45,400 nucleotides of DNA from Ruminococcus sp. GTDB taxonomy: Bacteria; Bacillota; Clostridia; Oscillospirales; Ruminococcaceae. A model generated the notes under the pieces. That model made no database searches. It was not told the DNA's origin and was given only the letters and a program-made list of their open reading frames with translations. Of this stretch, positions 25,901 through 33,098 are shown one piece after another. Location of the stretch: the NCBI GenBank assembly GCA_017543595.1, contig JAFYFU010000057.1, positions 1 through 45,400 on the forward strand, in the 5' to 3' direction. The position numbers and the translations under genes are program-made. Position 1 is the stretch's first letter. Every line of letters starts with the position of its first letter.

Positions 25901-25940
25901 AGACAATTATATAAATTACAATAACGAGGCTGAAACATGA
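22929..25940 (+). CDS. Large secreted fibro-slime / Cna-B-like surface protein
   Basis: A protein of about 1003 residues. The N-terminus is one hydrophobic segment (signal peptide or anchor). Around residue 447 is the fibro-slime signature GDDDFWLFIDNVLVMDIGG followed by HNALNG, a PA14-related binding fold named from Fibrobacter. From about residue 690 come Cna-B/SpaA-like beta modules, with ending motifs PVGRYKIEELSVLGYE and VTYENNLTD. No LPXTG motif or C-terminal helix exists, so sortase anchoring is not expected. I prefer the ATG at 22929 because GGGGTG lies 6 nt upstream; 22920 is possible. The ribosome site is weak. The next gene overlaps by 4 nt and must be co-expressed. Adhesion or fibre formation is inference. 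Confidence 0.8.
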   Translation: MITNYLIRKIFILIACISLFLTPFRNFPEKNKTIPENAKIIRRLDSREDRTVKTAKKIPVYELPTVSITDFNNGGISEYIIIYKKIWNADTEHYDNYAVDGNGNLIKVWESGDVIQWYENSEIPLCWQAIKHNDIYYDFYNPATNKYLSPVSENCISDTRIGITLGGIAENTYSSAIEAWNNNTWNWYGLTYIGNDTNADGEYIISDNEIPELSAEENCSEKFIFAVLGDIPPFAPVETVDNNSKGIDIKIFNYEKNSQAGIIGNDQWTGDGGGRTENLVGNILGNDGFPIAVKNNNKSLAPLFNNSDLVTEYYTVNGLFLKSTYEETGYFEYSCFENSAVIERNNIPNGGETNFSVYHELVTPRKSDRFSCCRGNFLPFNHAGNKFSHNLYNSDGSLKSDDDPRKNEKLYISESADYYFGMSIETDFMIPKNGCDTNGNPVIFEFNGDDDFWLFIDNVLVMDIGGIHNALNGSINFSSGEIKIFDGTNKNTYTVTNIYEQFRTAGIFPDGTQWDDSKTDIYFSNGIFKDYSTHNMKIFYMERGAGASNLKLKFNLSTVENDSIFLSKDCTGDFDRKYPFQLYYKNSSGDFVLYNNTENSAPVYENSSDEIPYEETFETYNSVYFIKSGETAEFKLPNPNTEYYFREINLNTEEYNQTEINGEIFYGREDNIYKNITFNDKYIDISSDTDTPTNRKKVIFTNHISPEYPKDLKITKKVVFKNQNGEYENIQQDNSKFEFQVEFMDENGNFIPYNKGEYYLTDSENNYYKYSNGILTKSDSPTICSISGANGSIAGVPNGFTVIIKNILPDTVFKVYEQENKMPDGYKTLEYICGQENNEDSYFYTDSPNIGTVTENHNPNIIVVNEKYLTSEEKYGNIKIIKNINKSNPETGANIFMFGITNLENNNKYTVCLNLENKLTSSEYVKNIPVGRYKIEELSVLGYETVSVDSDSISPDFSGKTIAYITVSENKTVTVTYENNLTDKEIYKSFADNYINYNNEAET

Positions 25941-26494
25941 AATTAAAAAATATAATTTTAATAATATCATTGGTTATAATTTTCCTGATATCATCATCAA
26001 TGGCATATTTTTCGGGGAGCGAAAAAATTTCAAACCGCCTGCACGGATATTCCGAAAATGATAATAATATTTACAAATATCTCCGAATCGAAACAGATGA
26101 AAATTTTCAACAGCCCGAAAATTCAGATATTTTCATGAAAGATATAAAAATTAAAAACACGGGAAATACGGATTGCTTTGTAAGGGTAAGGCTTGAATTT
26201 TCATCGTCCGAATACGAAAACATATCGTTTTTTTCGTACAGCAAGGAAAAAAATTCCGATACATATATTCCCGCAAAAGATTTAAAAAATTACCCTCCCG
26301 AAAACTGGGTATATTCAGACGGATTTTATTATTACAAAAATTTGCTCCCTCCGAACGATTCAACGGAAAGCCTTATAAAATGGGTGAAAACCGTCTTTCC
26401 CGAAAATATAAAAGATAAAAATTATCATATATTTGTATACGCCGAGGCGATAGGTGCGGAAATTTCCGATTCTTACTTAAATGCATGGGCATAA
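25937..26494 (+). CDS. TasA/camelysin-like secreted protein (SipW-type signal)
   Basis: A 185-residue protein with signal MKLKNIILIISLVIIFLISS followed by SMAYFSGSEKISNRL. The AYFSGSEKISN pattern after the hydrophobic core resembles substrates of the ER-type signal peptidase SipW, such as TasA and CalY. The mature part includes KIKNTGNTDCFVRVRLEF, a motif also typical of this family. These proteins form biofilm fibres in Bacillus. The start overlaps the end of the 1003-residue gene (ATGA), which points to joint assembly. No sipW gene is in the window. The family call is moderate because the protein is short and divergent. Confidence 0.65.
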   Translation: MKLKNIILIISLVIIFLISSSMAYFSGSEKISNRLHGYSENDNNIYKYLRIETDENFQQPENSDIFMKDIKIKNTGNTDCFVRVRLEFSSSEYENISFFSYSKEKNSDTYIPAKDLKNYPPENWVYSDGFYYYKNLLPPNDSTESLIKWVKTVFPENIKDKNYHIFVYAEAIGAEISDSYLNAWA

Positions 26495-26525
26495 AAATCT
26501 CCCCTTGACGGGGAGAATTTTTTTA
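26494..26525. terminator. Bidirectional terminator
   Basis: Stem TCTCCCC (26498-26504) with GGGGAGA (26510-26516), loop TTGAC, then seven T on the plus strand and a run of A giving T on the minus strand. It ends both the surface operon and the NUDIX gene; the latter's stop lies within the tail. Confidence 0.85.
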
Positions 26526-27059
26526 TATTCCGAGTATTCTTGCGGCTTTGAGAATAACTACCTGAGTTTTTCCGTCCTTTATTTTTCCGTCCATGACGAG
26601 TTCAACGGCTTCCGAAAGCGGAATTTTCTCAACGTCAAGAAATTCATCGGGGTCAAGATTCTGTTTTTCAAAGCTTAATCCCCTTGCAAGGTACATATGT
26701 GTTATTTCGGAATTGTATGCGGGAGTGGGGTACATTTCTCCGAGGTAGATATATTCCGTACAGGTACAGCCTGTTTCTTCGAGGAGTTCACGTTTTCCGC
26801 ACTGTGCGTGGTCTTCGCCCTTTTCGAGTTTTCCTGCGGGGACTTCCCTTGTTACGGTTCTGAACGGATAACGGAACTGCTTGACGAGATATATCTCGTT
26901 GTTGTCGGTCACGGGTATGACGCATACACCACCGTGATGAAGGAGGACATCTCTTATTGTTTCATTGCCGTTTTCGAGTTCAACGGTATCATGAGTTATA
27001 GTAAAGATAGGTCCTTCGTAGATTGTTTCGCTTTTGAGTGTTTTTTCCTGTAAATGCAT
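26523..27059 (-). CDS. NUDIX hydrolase, ADP-ribose pyrophosphatase type
   Basis: A 178-residue enzyme. The NUDIX box begins at GKLEKGED and contains the metal-binding core RELLEETG. The preceding VRQFRYP-like segment (LVKQFRYPFRTVTREVPAGK) and the proline-containing MYPTPAYNSE downstream are typical of ADP-ribose pyrophosphatases, which split ADP-ribose to AMP and ribose 5-phosphate. Its start overlaps the YfhO stop by one base (TAATG), so it is translationally coupled to the membrane gene. AGAGGA lies 6-8 nt upstream. The role next to YfhO is not obvious. Confidence 0.9.
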   Translation of the reverse strand: MHLQEKTLKSETIYEGPIFTITHDTVELENGNETIRDVLLHHGGVCVIPVTDNNEIYLVKQFRYPFRTVTREVPAGKLEKGEDHAQCGKRELLEETGCTCTEYIYLGEMYPTPAYNSEITHMYLARGLSFEKQNLDPDEFLDVEKIPLSEAVELVMDGKIKDGKTQVVILKAARILGI

Positions 27060-29557
27060 TATTTTTTCCTCTTTCTTGTTAATTTTTCTATATACTGTTC
27101 CGATGCGCTTAATTTCTGGCGTGAATCGTAGTCATAAGTGTGGCTTACATTGTAATATTTTTTCTTTTTATTTCCTACACTGCATATCAATACATATGCC
27201 GTAAGGAGTACAATGCCTGCTGCGGAAACTACAATTCCCATTTTAAGACCGGGGGTTTCATAAGTGAAAACTATTTCGTTTTCGCCTTCTTCCGCCCTGA
27301 CAGCCATAAATCCGTGTGATACTTTTTCAACATCAACGGGCTGACCGTTTACCTTTGCGGTCCAGCCCTCGCTGTAAGGCACGCTGAAAAATACAAGCTG
27401 AGGCTTTTCAAGGCTTATTATTGAGGTAAAGCCCTTTGAATCATATGTGAACGAACTTGAACATTTCTGCTGTTTTTCCTCGCAGAACTGCCTGTATGAT
27501 TCTCTTGTGACGGTAGATGCAAGCGTTCCTGAGATATCTTCCATTATGTCATGGTATTTTTCCACCTGTTCATCTGAAAGAATAACCGCTTTCATTAAAA
27601 GTTTTTCAATAGTTCTTTTGGGTGTGTCTTCAACTCTTTTTTCCGTCATGTAGGTATCATAGGCAAATCCCATGGGAACATAAAGCTTGTTTTCATATAT
27701 TTCGTAATAATCGTTTTCGGCAACGTATTCAAAGCCTTCAAGCTGTTTTGAAATATTCGCATAATTCGGGTTTATCTCATCGTTCGGGTCATCGTTTATA
27801 ACATAGTCATCGCCTATTCCCTGCAAATACCACGTATCCGAAAGTTTCTGCCTGTAATAATATTTAACGGAAAACAGCCCTCTGATTGCATAGTGTGATA
27901 TGTCAGCCCTTGACGCAACATCTCTCTGTATGCCGAAATCATTGTAGAAATCCATGATTGAAGTATTTACAACACTCTGAAAAGCCCTCATATTCGGCAA
28001 GCCCCAGACCATTGTATAATTATCGCAGTCATTGGATATATCCACACGGAAGAAATTATCCTCCGAAACCTGTTCATAAACTCTGTCTTTTCCGTTGAGA
28101 ACGCTGTCTATATATTTGTGTGATTCTTCAATGCTGTCCGCACCGTAAAGGACGGCTGTAAGCGTACAAACAATACAGGTAAACACTGTCGCCCATACAG
28201 TTCCTATGCCTGTACAGCGGTTGTTTTTCCTGTAACTGAAAATTATTCCCGCTGCGATAAGGCTTGCCACGGCAACACCAAGACAAAGGAAGAAATAAAG
28301 ATTGTCGCTTGCAAATTCAAAATATCTTACTTCATCATCTTTCCATACGGGCAGGCAGGCAATTATTCCGTATGCCGCAAGGAATACCGCATTTATTGTC
28401 ACCGCAGGCTTTATATCCGCATTTTCTTCATCAAGGGTTCTCGCCGTCATCATAGCAAATATGAGTATGGGCATATAGAACCACCTTGCATAATAATAGC
28501 TGTTTCCAAGCTGGAAAAAGCTGTTGAGAATGGGAATAAAGGCAAATACAACACAGAGAAGTGAAAGTCTTGTTGCCCAGTGTTTTTTCTTTGTGCGGAT
28601 AAACGTTATAACGCCGACCATTGAGAACAACGGGAAATATCCGCCGATAGATGCCCATTTTTCATAGTCCGAATAGAATAAGTTCGGTCTTGCGGGAACA
28701 TCAACAGGCATGAAGAACGACTGTATAACTCTCGGTATTACCGTGTTGTCGCTGTACATTGTCAGGTCGTGTCCGTAGCTGTGTTCGCTGACACGGTAAT
28801 TTCCCATTATAAGCATTGCGGACGGGAGAATAACAAATCCTGCTATCATAACTCCTGCGACAGCCTCAATTGCAAGCCCTATGAATTTTTTCTGCGTGAG
28901 GCGGAAATCGTCCGAAAGCGCACGGATAAAATAATACATTATAAGAAATACGCACTGTCCCGCAAAGAAATAATAATTCACTATTGCCATGACTGCAACA
29001 ATGACCGCAAACCAGCCTTTTCTGTCATTGTTTACTTTTTCCTCCATAGCTATAAGCATAAGTGGAAAAAGTGCGGTTACGTCCTGAAAATGATTGAAAA
29101 ATAAATTAAATATCTGGAATCCCGAAAATGCATAGAGAAGTCCGCCGACAAGTGCCATGTTTTTGTTTCTGACAAAACGCCTTATATATGCGTATGCCGT
29201 CATAGCCGCAACACCGTGCTTTATTGAGAGTATCACGGGCATTGAGAAAGTCACAAGCGAACGGGGCAGCAATACGGTAAGCCAGAAAAACGGACTGCCT
29301 ATAAGATAAAAAGAATAAGATGTCAGCAAATCCGAACCCAAATCAGTAAACCAGTTCCAGCCGAACTGACCGTTTCTTATTGCGTCGTTGAGAAGATTGT
29401 AAAAGGGTATCTGCTGTGCGTTATAGTCGCCGTAATAGATAAAATAACCCTTTTCGGCTATCATTATGGGAATCAGCGATATCATAAGTGCCGAAAATCC
29501 GAGAATAAAAGCCATAAAATATTTTTCACGACCGTATCGTGAAGTGTTTTTATACAT
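27059..29557 (-). CDS. YfhO-family membrane glycosylation protein
   Basis: An 832-residue protein with about a dozen membrane helices across residues 15-480, a large extracytoplasmic domain, and a last helix at about 780-805. The first external loop has GDYNAQQIPFYNLL and FTDLGSDLLTSYSFY, which match YfhO/GT-C proteins, including the acidic pair expected at the catalytic centre. The late segment FFSVPYSEGWTAKVNGQPV is another YfhO hallmark. YfhO proteins act in sugar modification of lipoteichoic or wall teichoic acids. CGGAGG lies before the ATG. It is the middle gene of a three-gene operon, 20 nt after the zinc-ribbon gene. Confidence 0.92.
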   Translation of the reverse strand: MYKNTSRYGREKYFMAFILGFSALMISLIPIMIAEKGYFIYYGDYNAQQIPFYNLLNDAIRNGQFGWNWFTDLGSDLLTSYSFYLIGSPFFWLTVLLPRSLVTFSMPVILSIKHGVAAMTAYAYIRRFVRNKNMALVGGLLYAFSGFQIFNLFFNHFQDVTALFPLMLIAMEEKVNNDRKGWFAVIVAVMAIVNYYFFAGQCVFLIMYYFIRALSDDFRLTQKKFIGLAIEAVAGVMIAGFVILPSAMLIMGNYRVSEHSYGHDLTMYSDNTVIPRVIQSFFMPVDVPARPNLFYSDYEKWASIGGYFPLFSMVGVITFIRTKKKHWATRLSLLCVVFAFIPILNSFFQLGNSYYYARWFYMPILIFAMMTARTLDEENADIKPAVTINAVFLAAYGIIACLPVWKDDEVRYFEFASDNLYFFLCLGVAVASLIAAGIIFSYRKNNRCTGIGTVWATVFTCIVCTLTAVLYGADSIEESHKYIDSVLNGKDRVYEQVSEDNFFRVDISNDCDNYTMVWGLPNMRAFQSVVNTSIMDFYNDFGIQRDVASRADISHYAIRGLFSVKYYYRQKLSDTWYLQGIGDDYVINDDPNDEINPNYANISKQLEGFEYVAENDYYEIYENKLYVPMGFAYDTYMTEKRVEDTPKRTIEKLLMKAVILSDEQVEKYHDIMEDISGTLASTVTRESYRQFCEEKQQKCSSSFTYDSKGFTSIISLEKPQLVFFSVPYSEGWTAKVNGQPVDVEKVSHGFMAVRAEEGENEIVFTYETPGLKMGIVVSAAGIVLLTAYVLICSVGNKKKKYYNVSHTYDYDSRQKLSASEQYIEKLTRKRKK

Positions 29558-29577
29558 ATATACCTCCGAAATTTATA

Positions 29578-30759
29578 TTAATTTCCTGTTTTTTCAATTG
29601 CAATTTTTTCTCTTTTTTTGATTAGTTTCTTTATGGATTTCAGAATAACTCCGACAGTGATATCAAACAAGCCCGTTGCCGATGCAAAAAGCGCAAAAGG
29701 CACAAGCATTGTCGAACCTGCGTAGAATAAAAGTTCTCCCGTGTATATATATGCAACTGCCGAACCGGGAACAGACAAAATACCTGCAAGAAGTATGATT
29801 ATACCGCCGAAAAAGAAAATATTTCCGTAAAATCCCAGAACATATTTGGCTTTTCTGTCAAGGATAACGGCTATCCATATAAACAGCACAACCGTAAGGG
29901 CTGTAAATATTCCGAGAGTTATATATTGAAAGACATAGTTTAATTTTCCGAAATTAAAATCTGTTTTCACACTCCATGAAGAAATAAGCAGATTTGCGGC
30001 GGCTTCTTTTCTGTCAAGCTGTTTTCTTATTGCGTTGTAGTCGCCTTTTTTCATTGAATAATTAAAAGCTTTTTCTGCCGAATCGGAATTTCTCTTAAAA
30101 AATTCAACCATTTCATTTGTGGTAACGGTTGGTTCAGTGCCTTTGCCGTTTATTATATAATCCACATAAAGACCGACTTTCTCCGAGGCAAAATCAAGAA
30201 AATCCGAATTTACCATAAAATCCCTGAACTGTGATTTATTTATTCCCTCATCATTGATATTTCCGAAATCAATGGAATCATATATAATATCCGAAAAATT
30301 CTCCCCGTTTGATTCCGTGTCCATTAAGACGGAAGTTTTCATGTTTCTCACGGCATTTGCGGAAGTTTTCCCCGAAACTCCGAGCTTTACGCAGAAACAA
30401 AGACTAACGCAGACAAAAAGCACAAGGGCGGGAATCATCACAAAAAAAGAACATACAAGCTTTCCGAAACCTGTTTTTTCGGTATGCCTGCTGTCTTTGT
30501 ATATGGTATTCTCAAAATACTGCGTATCCTGTGTTTCTTCCTCAGAAATATCCTGATTTTCGGGCAGTGTGGGCGGAATATATTCTTCCGAAATTTCGGG
30601 CGGTTTTTCTTCTGTATCAATGAAAACATCATCATTCCGCAATTCTTCCGCTTTGTCTGAATCTTTTTCAAGAGAAATTACACTTTCGGATTTTTTTCCG
30701 CAGTTATTGCAGAAAACGGCATCTTCACCCATATCATTGCCACAATATTTACATTTCAT
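29578..30759 (-). CDS. Zinc-ribbon membrane protein of unknown function
   Basis: A 393-residue protein. The N-terminus is a zinc ribbon with cysteines at 3, 6, 17 and 20 (CKYC, CNNC). An acidic Pro/Glu linker reaches about residue 95. A first helix lies at about 105-130, an extracytoplasmic region of about 130 residues follows, and three or four helices fill the C-terminal third, ending in a lysine-rich tail. No catalytic motif is seen. I start at 30759 (CGGAGGGG 5-6 nt upstream) so that the ribbon begins at residue 1. First gene of the operon with YfhO and NUDIX. Confidence 0.75.
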   Translation of the reverse strand: MKCKYCGNDMGEDAVFCNNCGKKSESVISLEKDSDKAEELRNDDVFIDTEEKPPEISEEYIPPTLPENQDISEEETQDTQYFENTIYKDSRHTEKTGFGKLVCSFFVMIPALVLFVCVSLCFCVKLGVSGKTSANAVRNMKTSVLMDTESNGENFSDIIYDSIDFGNINDEGINKSQFRDFMVNSDFLDFASEKVGLYVDYIINGKGTEPTVTTNEMVEFFKRNSDSAEKAFNYSMKKGDYNAIRKQLDRKEAAANLLISSWSVKTDFNFGKLNYVFQYITLGIFTALTVVLFIWIAVILDRKAKYVLGFYGNIFFFGGIIILLAGILSVPGSAVAYIYTGELLFYAGSTMLVPFALFASATGLFDITVGVILKSIKKLIKKREKIAIEKTGN

Positions 30760-30786
30760 GTTTTCCCCTCCGAATCTGTTTTTTTC

Positions 30787-30815
30787 ATTATACAACAGAA
30801 AAAATAATCTGTCAA
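30787..30815 (-). promoter_or_regulatory. Promoter of the zinc-ribbon/yfhO/NUDIX operon
   Basis: Exact consensus TTGACA (30810-30815), 17 nt, TATAAT (30787-30792), 28 nt before the start codon. Confidence 0.85.
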
Positions 30816-30865
30816 CTTATTATCAGAGGCATTAAGTAAAGATTTTTCCAAATTCATCAATTTAC

Positions 30866-30896
30866 ACAAAAAGCTGTCCCGCAGAAACGGGACAGC
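30866..30896 (-). terminator. Terminator of the wall-anchored protein gene
   Basis: A perfect 9-bp stem, GCTGTCCCG (30873-30881) with CGGGACAGC (30888-30896), followed by TTTTT on the minus strand. Confidence 0.8.
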
Positions 30897-30927
30897 CTTT
30901 TACATTAATGAAAGGAAGTGATAGTTA

Positions 30928-32397
30928 TCAGTCTTTTTTCTTTTTTGAAAGAACAGTAAATACAGTGAGTGCAACTGCTGCTGCGCCTGTACCTGCTGCT
31001 GCTATCGGGAATGATACACCTGTCTTGGGTGAATCGGTCTTTTTAACTTCTTTCTTGGCATCTTTCTTAGCCTCAGACTTGGGAGCTGCGGAAGAAGCCT
31101 TGCCGTGAAGTCCTGTGTAGTCTTTGAGTTCAAAATTAACAACGTTTTCGTTGGGGTCTGCTGTGTAGTCAAACAGAGGTGTTTTGTTCTTTACGTTTGA
31201 AATCCTGATATCTGCATCTTTGCCTTCAAGAGAAGCGGTTACATCAGCGTCAACGCCGTGTGCCTTGAATGCATCTTTAAGCTCATCTACACTCTCAGGT
31301 CCTATAAGATAGCCTACCTTGTGGTCTTTATCGAGCATATTGTATTCAACGCCTGCTGTATACGGGTCTTTTACCTGATAGTTGTCGCCAACCTCATACA
31401 TTGTGTACAGATGAATAGAACTTGCATCTCCTCTGCTGTCGGCAGAAACCTCTTCAAGGATAGTATCACCCACGAGGCTTACGGACATTTCTTCCTTGCC
31501 TACCTCAAAGATTCCGTTGTTTGTAAGGTGGAGCGGTACAAAGCTGGGAATTGTTGCAATTTTCTTAATCCAGTTGTCAGCCTTGTCATACTGCCAGATG
31601 TCATAACTGATTTTTGAACGATAGTTATTCATCACATCTTCTACACCGCCGCCGCTGGGAACTTCTCTTTCGTTTGTAGCCGTAATGAGTTCGGGAATAC
31701 CGTCATTGCAGAAATCGTGGACAGTTGCGGCAAAAATACCGAGCATTTCGCTGTATACACGAACTTCTGTCTTGTCATCGGGGTGAATCAGCTCCTGTGG
31801 TCTTCCGAGTTCGGCTGTTTCGGAGATACCGCCCTCTATATTAACGGCATTAGCCATTTCGTTATTTACAAAATCATTGTAGATTTTATTATAGTCTATG
31901 TCCTTGTCTGCGAGCTGTGCCTTGCCCTTATCGGAATTTACATCAATGGGAGAATAAATATTTGTATCAATAACAACAGTAGTTGTTGTTGTGGTAGTGG
32001 TTTCAGCGCCAGCAGTAGTTGTTGTTCCGACAGAAACGGCAACAGCGGTTGCTTTTACTGCGGTTGCAGTTGTGGCTGTTTCTGTTGCGTATTCGTCAAA
32101 CATTGAATCAACAGCGACAGTTGTTTCGGGAGCAGCATCTTCATATACGGCAGTTGTCACAATGTCGGTTTTCTCAGCGGGAACGGCAATTTCTCCGACA
32201 GGAGCGATATCCTCAACGGGTGCAGATTCCTGAACGGACTCCGCAACGTCCTCAACGGGAGCTGCAACGTCCTCAACGGGAGCAGTTTCCTCGGCGGAAA
32301 TAATTTCTTCTGCCTGTGCATTGAGAGCCTGTCCGAAAATCATTGTGCTTCCTGCTGCGACAGCAGAGAGAACAGCGAGAATCTTCTTCATTTTCAT
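30928..32397 (-). CDS. Secreted protein with SPKTG wall-anchor signal
   Basis: A 489-residue surface protein. Signal peptide 1-30 (ending AQAEE), then a repetitive low-complexity part with near-copies of APVEDVA, a Thr/Val-rich run (about 115-140), a folded region of unknown type (about 150-425), an alanine/lysine spacer, and a C-terminal sorting signal: SPKTG, a hydrophobic stretch and KKKK. SPKTG deviates from LPXTG but fits the sortase substrates of several Clostridia. No sortase gene is in the window. The folded part has no motif I recognise. AGGAGGA lies 9 nt before the ATG, and promoter and terminator are its own. Confidence 0.78.
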   Translation of the reverse strand: MKMKKILAVLSAVAAGSTMIFGQALNAQAEEIISAEETAPVEDVAAPVEDVAESVQESAPVEDIAPVGEIAVPAEKTDIVTTAVYEDAAPETTVAVDSMFDEYATETATTATAVKATAVAVSVGTTTTAGAETTTTTTTTVVIDTNIYSPIDVNSDKGKAQLADKDIDYNKIYNDFVNNEMANAVNIEGGISETAELGRPQELIHPDDKTEVRVYSEMLGIFAATVHDFCNDGIPELITATNEREVPSGGGVEDVMNNYRSKISYDIWQYDKADNWIKKIATIPSFVPLHLTNNGIFEVGKEEMSVSLVGDTILEEVSADSRGDASSIHLYTMYEVGDNYQVKDPYTAGVEYNMLDKDHKVGYLIGPESVDELKDAFKAHGVDADVTASLEGKDADIRISNVKNKTPLFDYTADPNENVVNFELKDYTGLHGKASSAAPKSEAKKDAKKEVKKTDSPKTGVSFPIAAAGTGAAAVALTVFTVLSKKKKD

Positions 32398-32454
32398 AAT
32401 CTTTTTCCTCCTATATCATACAAGTAAAGATATGGATATAACGTCCATAGGATT

Positions 32455-32483
32455 ATTATATCACCATGATACGGGAATTTCAA
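32455..32483 (-). promoter_or_regulatory. Promoter of the SPKTG protein gene
   Basis: TTGAAA (32478-32483), 17 nt, TATAAT (32455-32460) on the minus strand. Confidence 0.7.
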
Positions 32484-32591
32484 GCAAATTGAAAAAAATT
32501 TTATATTATGCGGATTTTTTTGTTGACATAAACAAATATTAATGCAATTTTTGTATAATATAATGCATAAATTTTTTATTTTTACGGAAAT

Positions 32592-32631
32592 AATGAAAAG
32601 CGGCTCACCCGTCAGGGGAAAAGCCGCTTTT
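32592..32631 (-). terminator. Terminator of mscL
   Basis: A 10-bp stem, AAAAGCGGCT (32596-32605) with its complement (32622-32631), 2 nt after the mscL stop, with TTTT on the minus strand. Confidence 0.75.
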
Positions 32632-32633
32632 AT

Positions 32634-33077
32634 TTAAGAATCTTTTTTTGATTCAGTCGTTTCAGCCTGTGCTTTGAGGAGGTCTCTTATTTCTGTAAGA
32701 AGAACTTCTTCTTTGGGAGGCTCGGCAGGTTTTTCTTCTTCTTTCTTCTTGCCGAGTGCTATGGCAGCGTTTACGGCTTTAAGAAGCAGGAAAAGAATAA
32801 ATGCTATGATAAGGAAGTTTACAACGGCTGAGATAAATGCTCCGTAGTTGAAAGAGATTCCGTTTATTTTGAACGAACCGCCCACTACCTGCATTACACC
32901 GTTTTCGTCTTTCTTTGCACCGCCCGTGCATACTGCAATAAGGGGATTGATGAAGCAGTCCGTCAGTGCGGTTACGATATTTCCGAAAGCAGCACCAACG
33001 ATAACACCTATCGCCATATCCATTACATTGCCTTTGAGTGCAAATTCTTTAAATTCCTGCAATAGCTTTTTGAACAT
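32634..33077 (-). CDS. mscL: Large-conductance mechanosensitive channel
   Basis: A 147-residue MscL. The N-terminal helix FKEFALKGNVMDMAIGVIVGAAF is the pore-lining TM1 with its Gly/Ala zipper, and TM2 lies at about 80-100 (NFLIIAFILFLLLKAVN). The C-terminal part is a charged helix with KKKEEEKPAEPPKEE, longer than in E. coli. It opens under membrane tension to release solutes on osmotic downshock. AAAGGAGA lies before the ATG. It starts 21 nt after the zinc-ribbon repeat gene and shares its transcript. Confidence 0.96.
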   Translation of the reverse strand: MFKKLLQEFKEFALKGNVMDMAIGVIVGAAFGNIVTALTDCFINPLIAVCTGGAKKDENGVMQVVGGSFKINGISFNYGAFISAVVNFLIIAFILFLLLKAVNAAIALGKKKEEEKPAEPPKEEVLLTEIRDLLKAQAETTESKKDS

Positions 33078-33098
33078 TGAAACTTCTCCTTTCTTTTA

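Noticed and set aside
31717-32303. Several plus-strand frames opposite the SPKTG protein
   Set aside because: Products are low-complexity mirror images of the Thr/Val/Glu-rich coding repeats.
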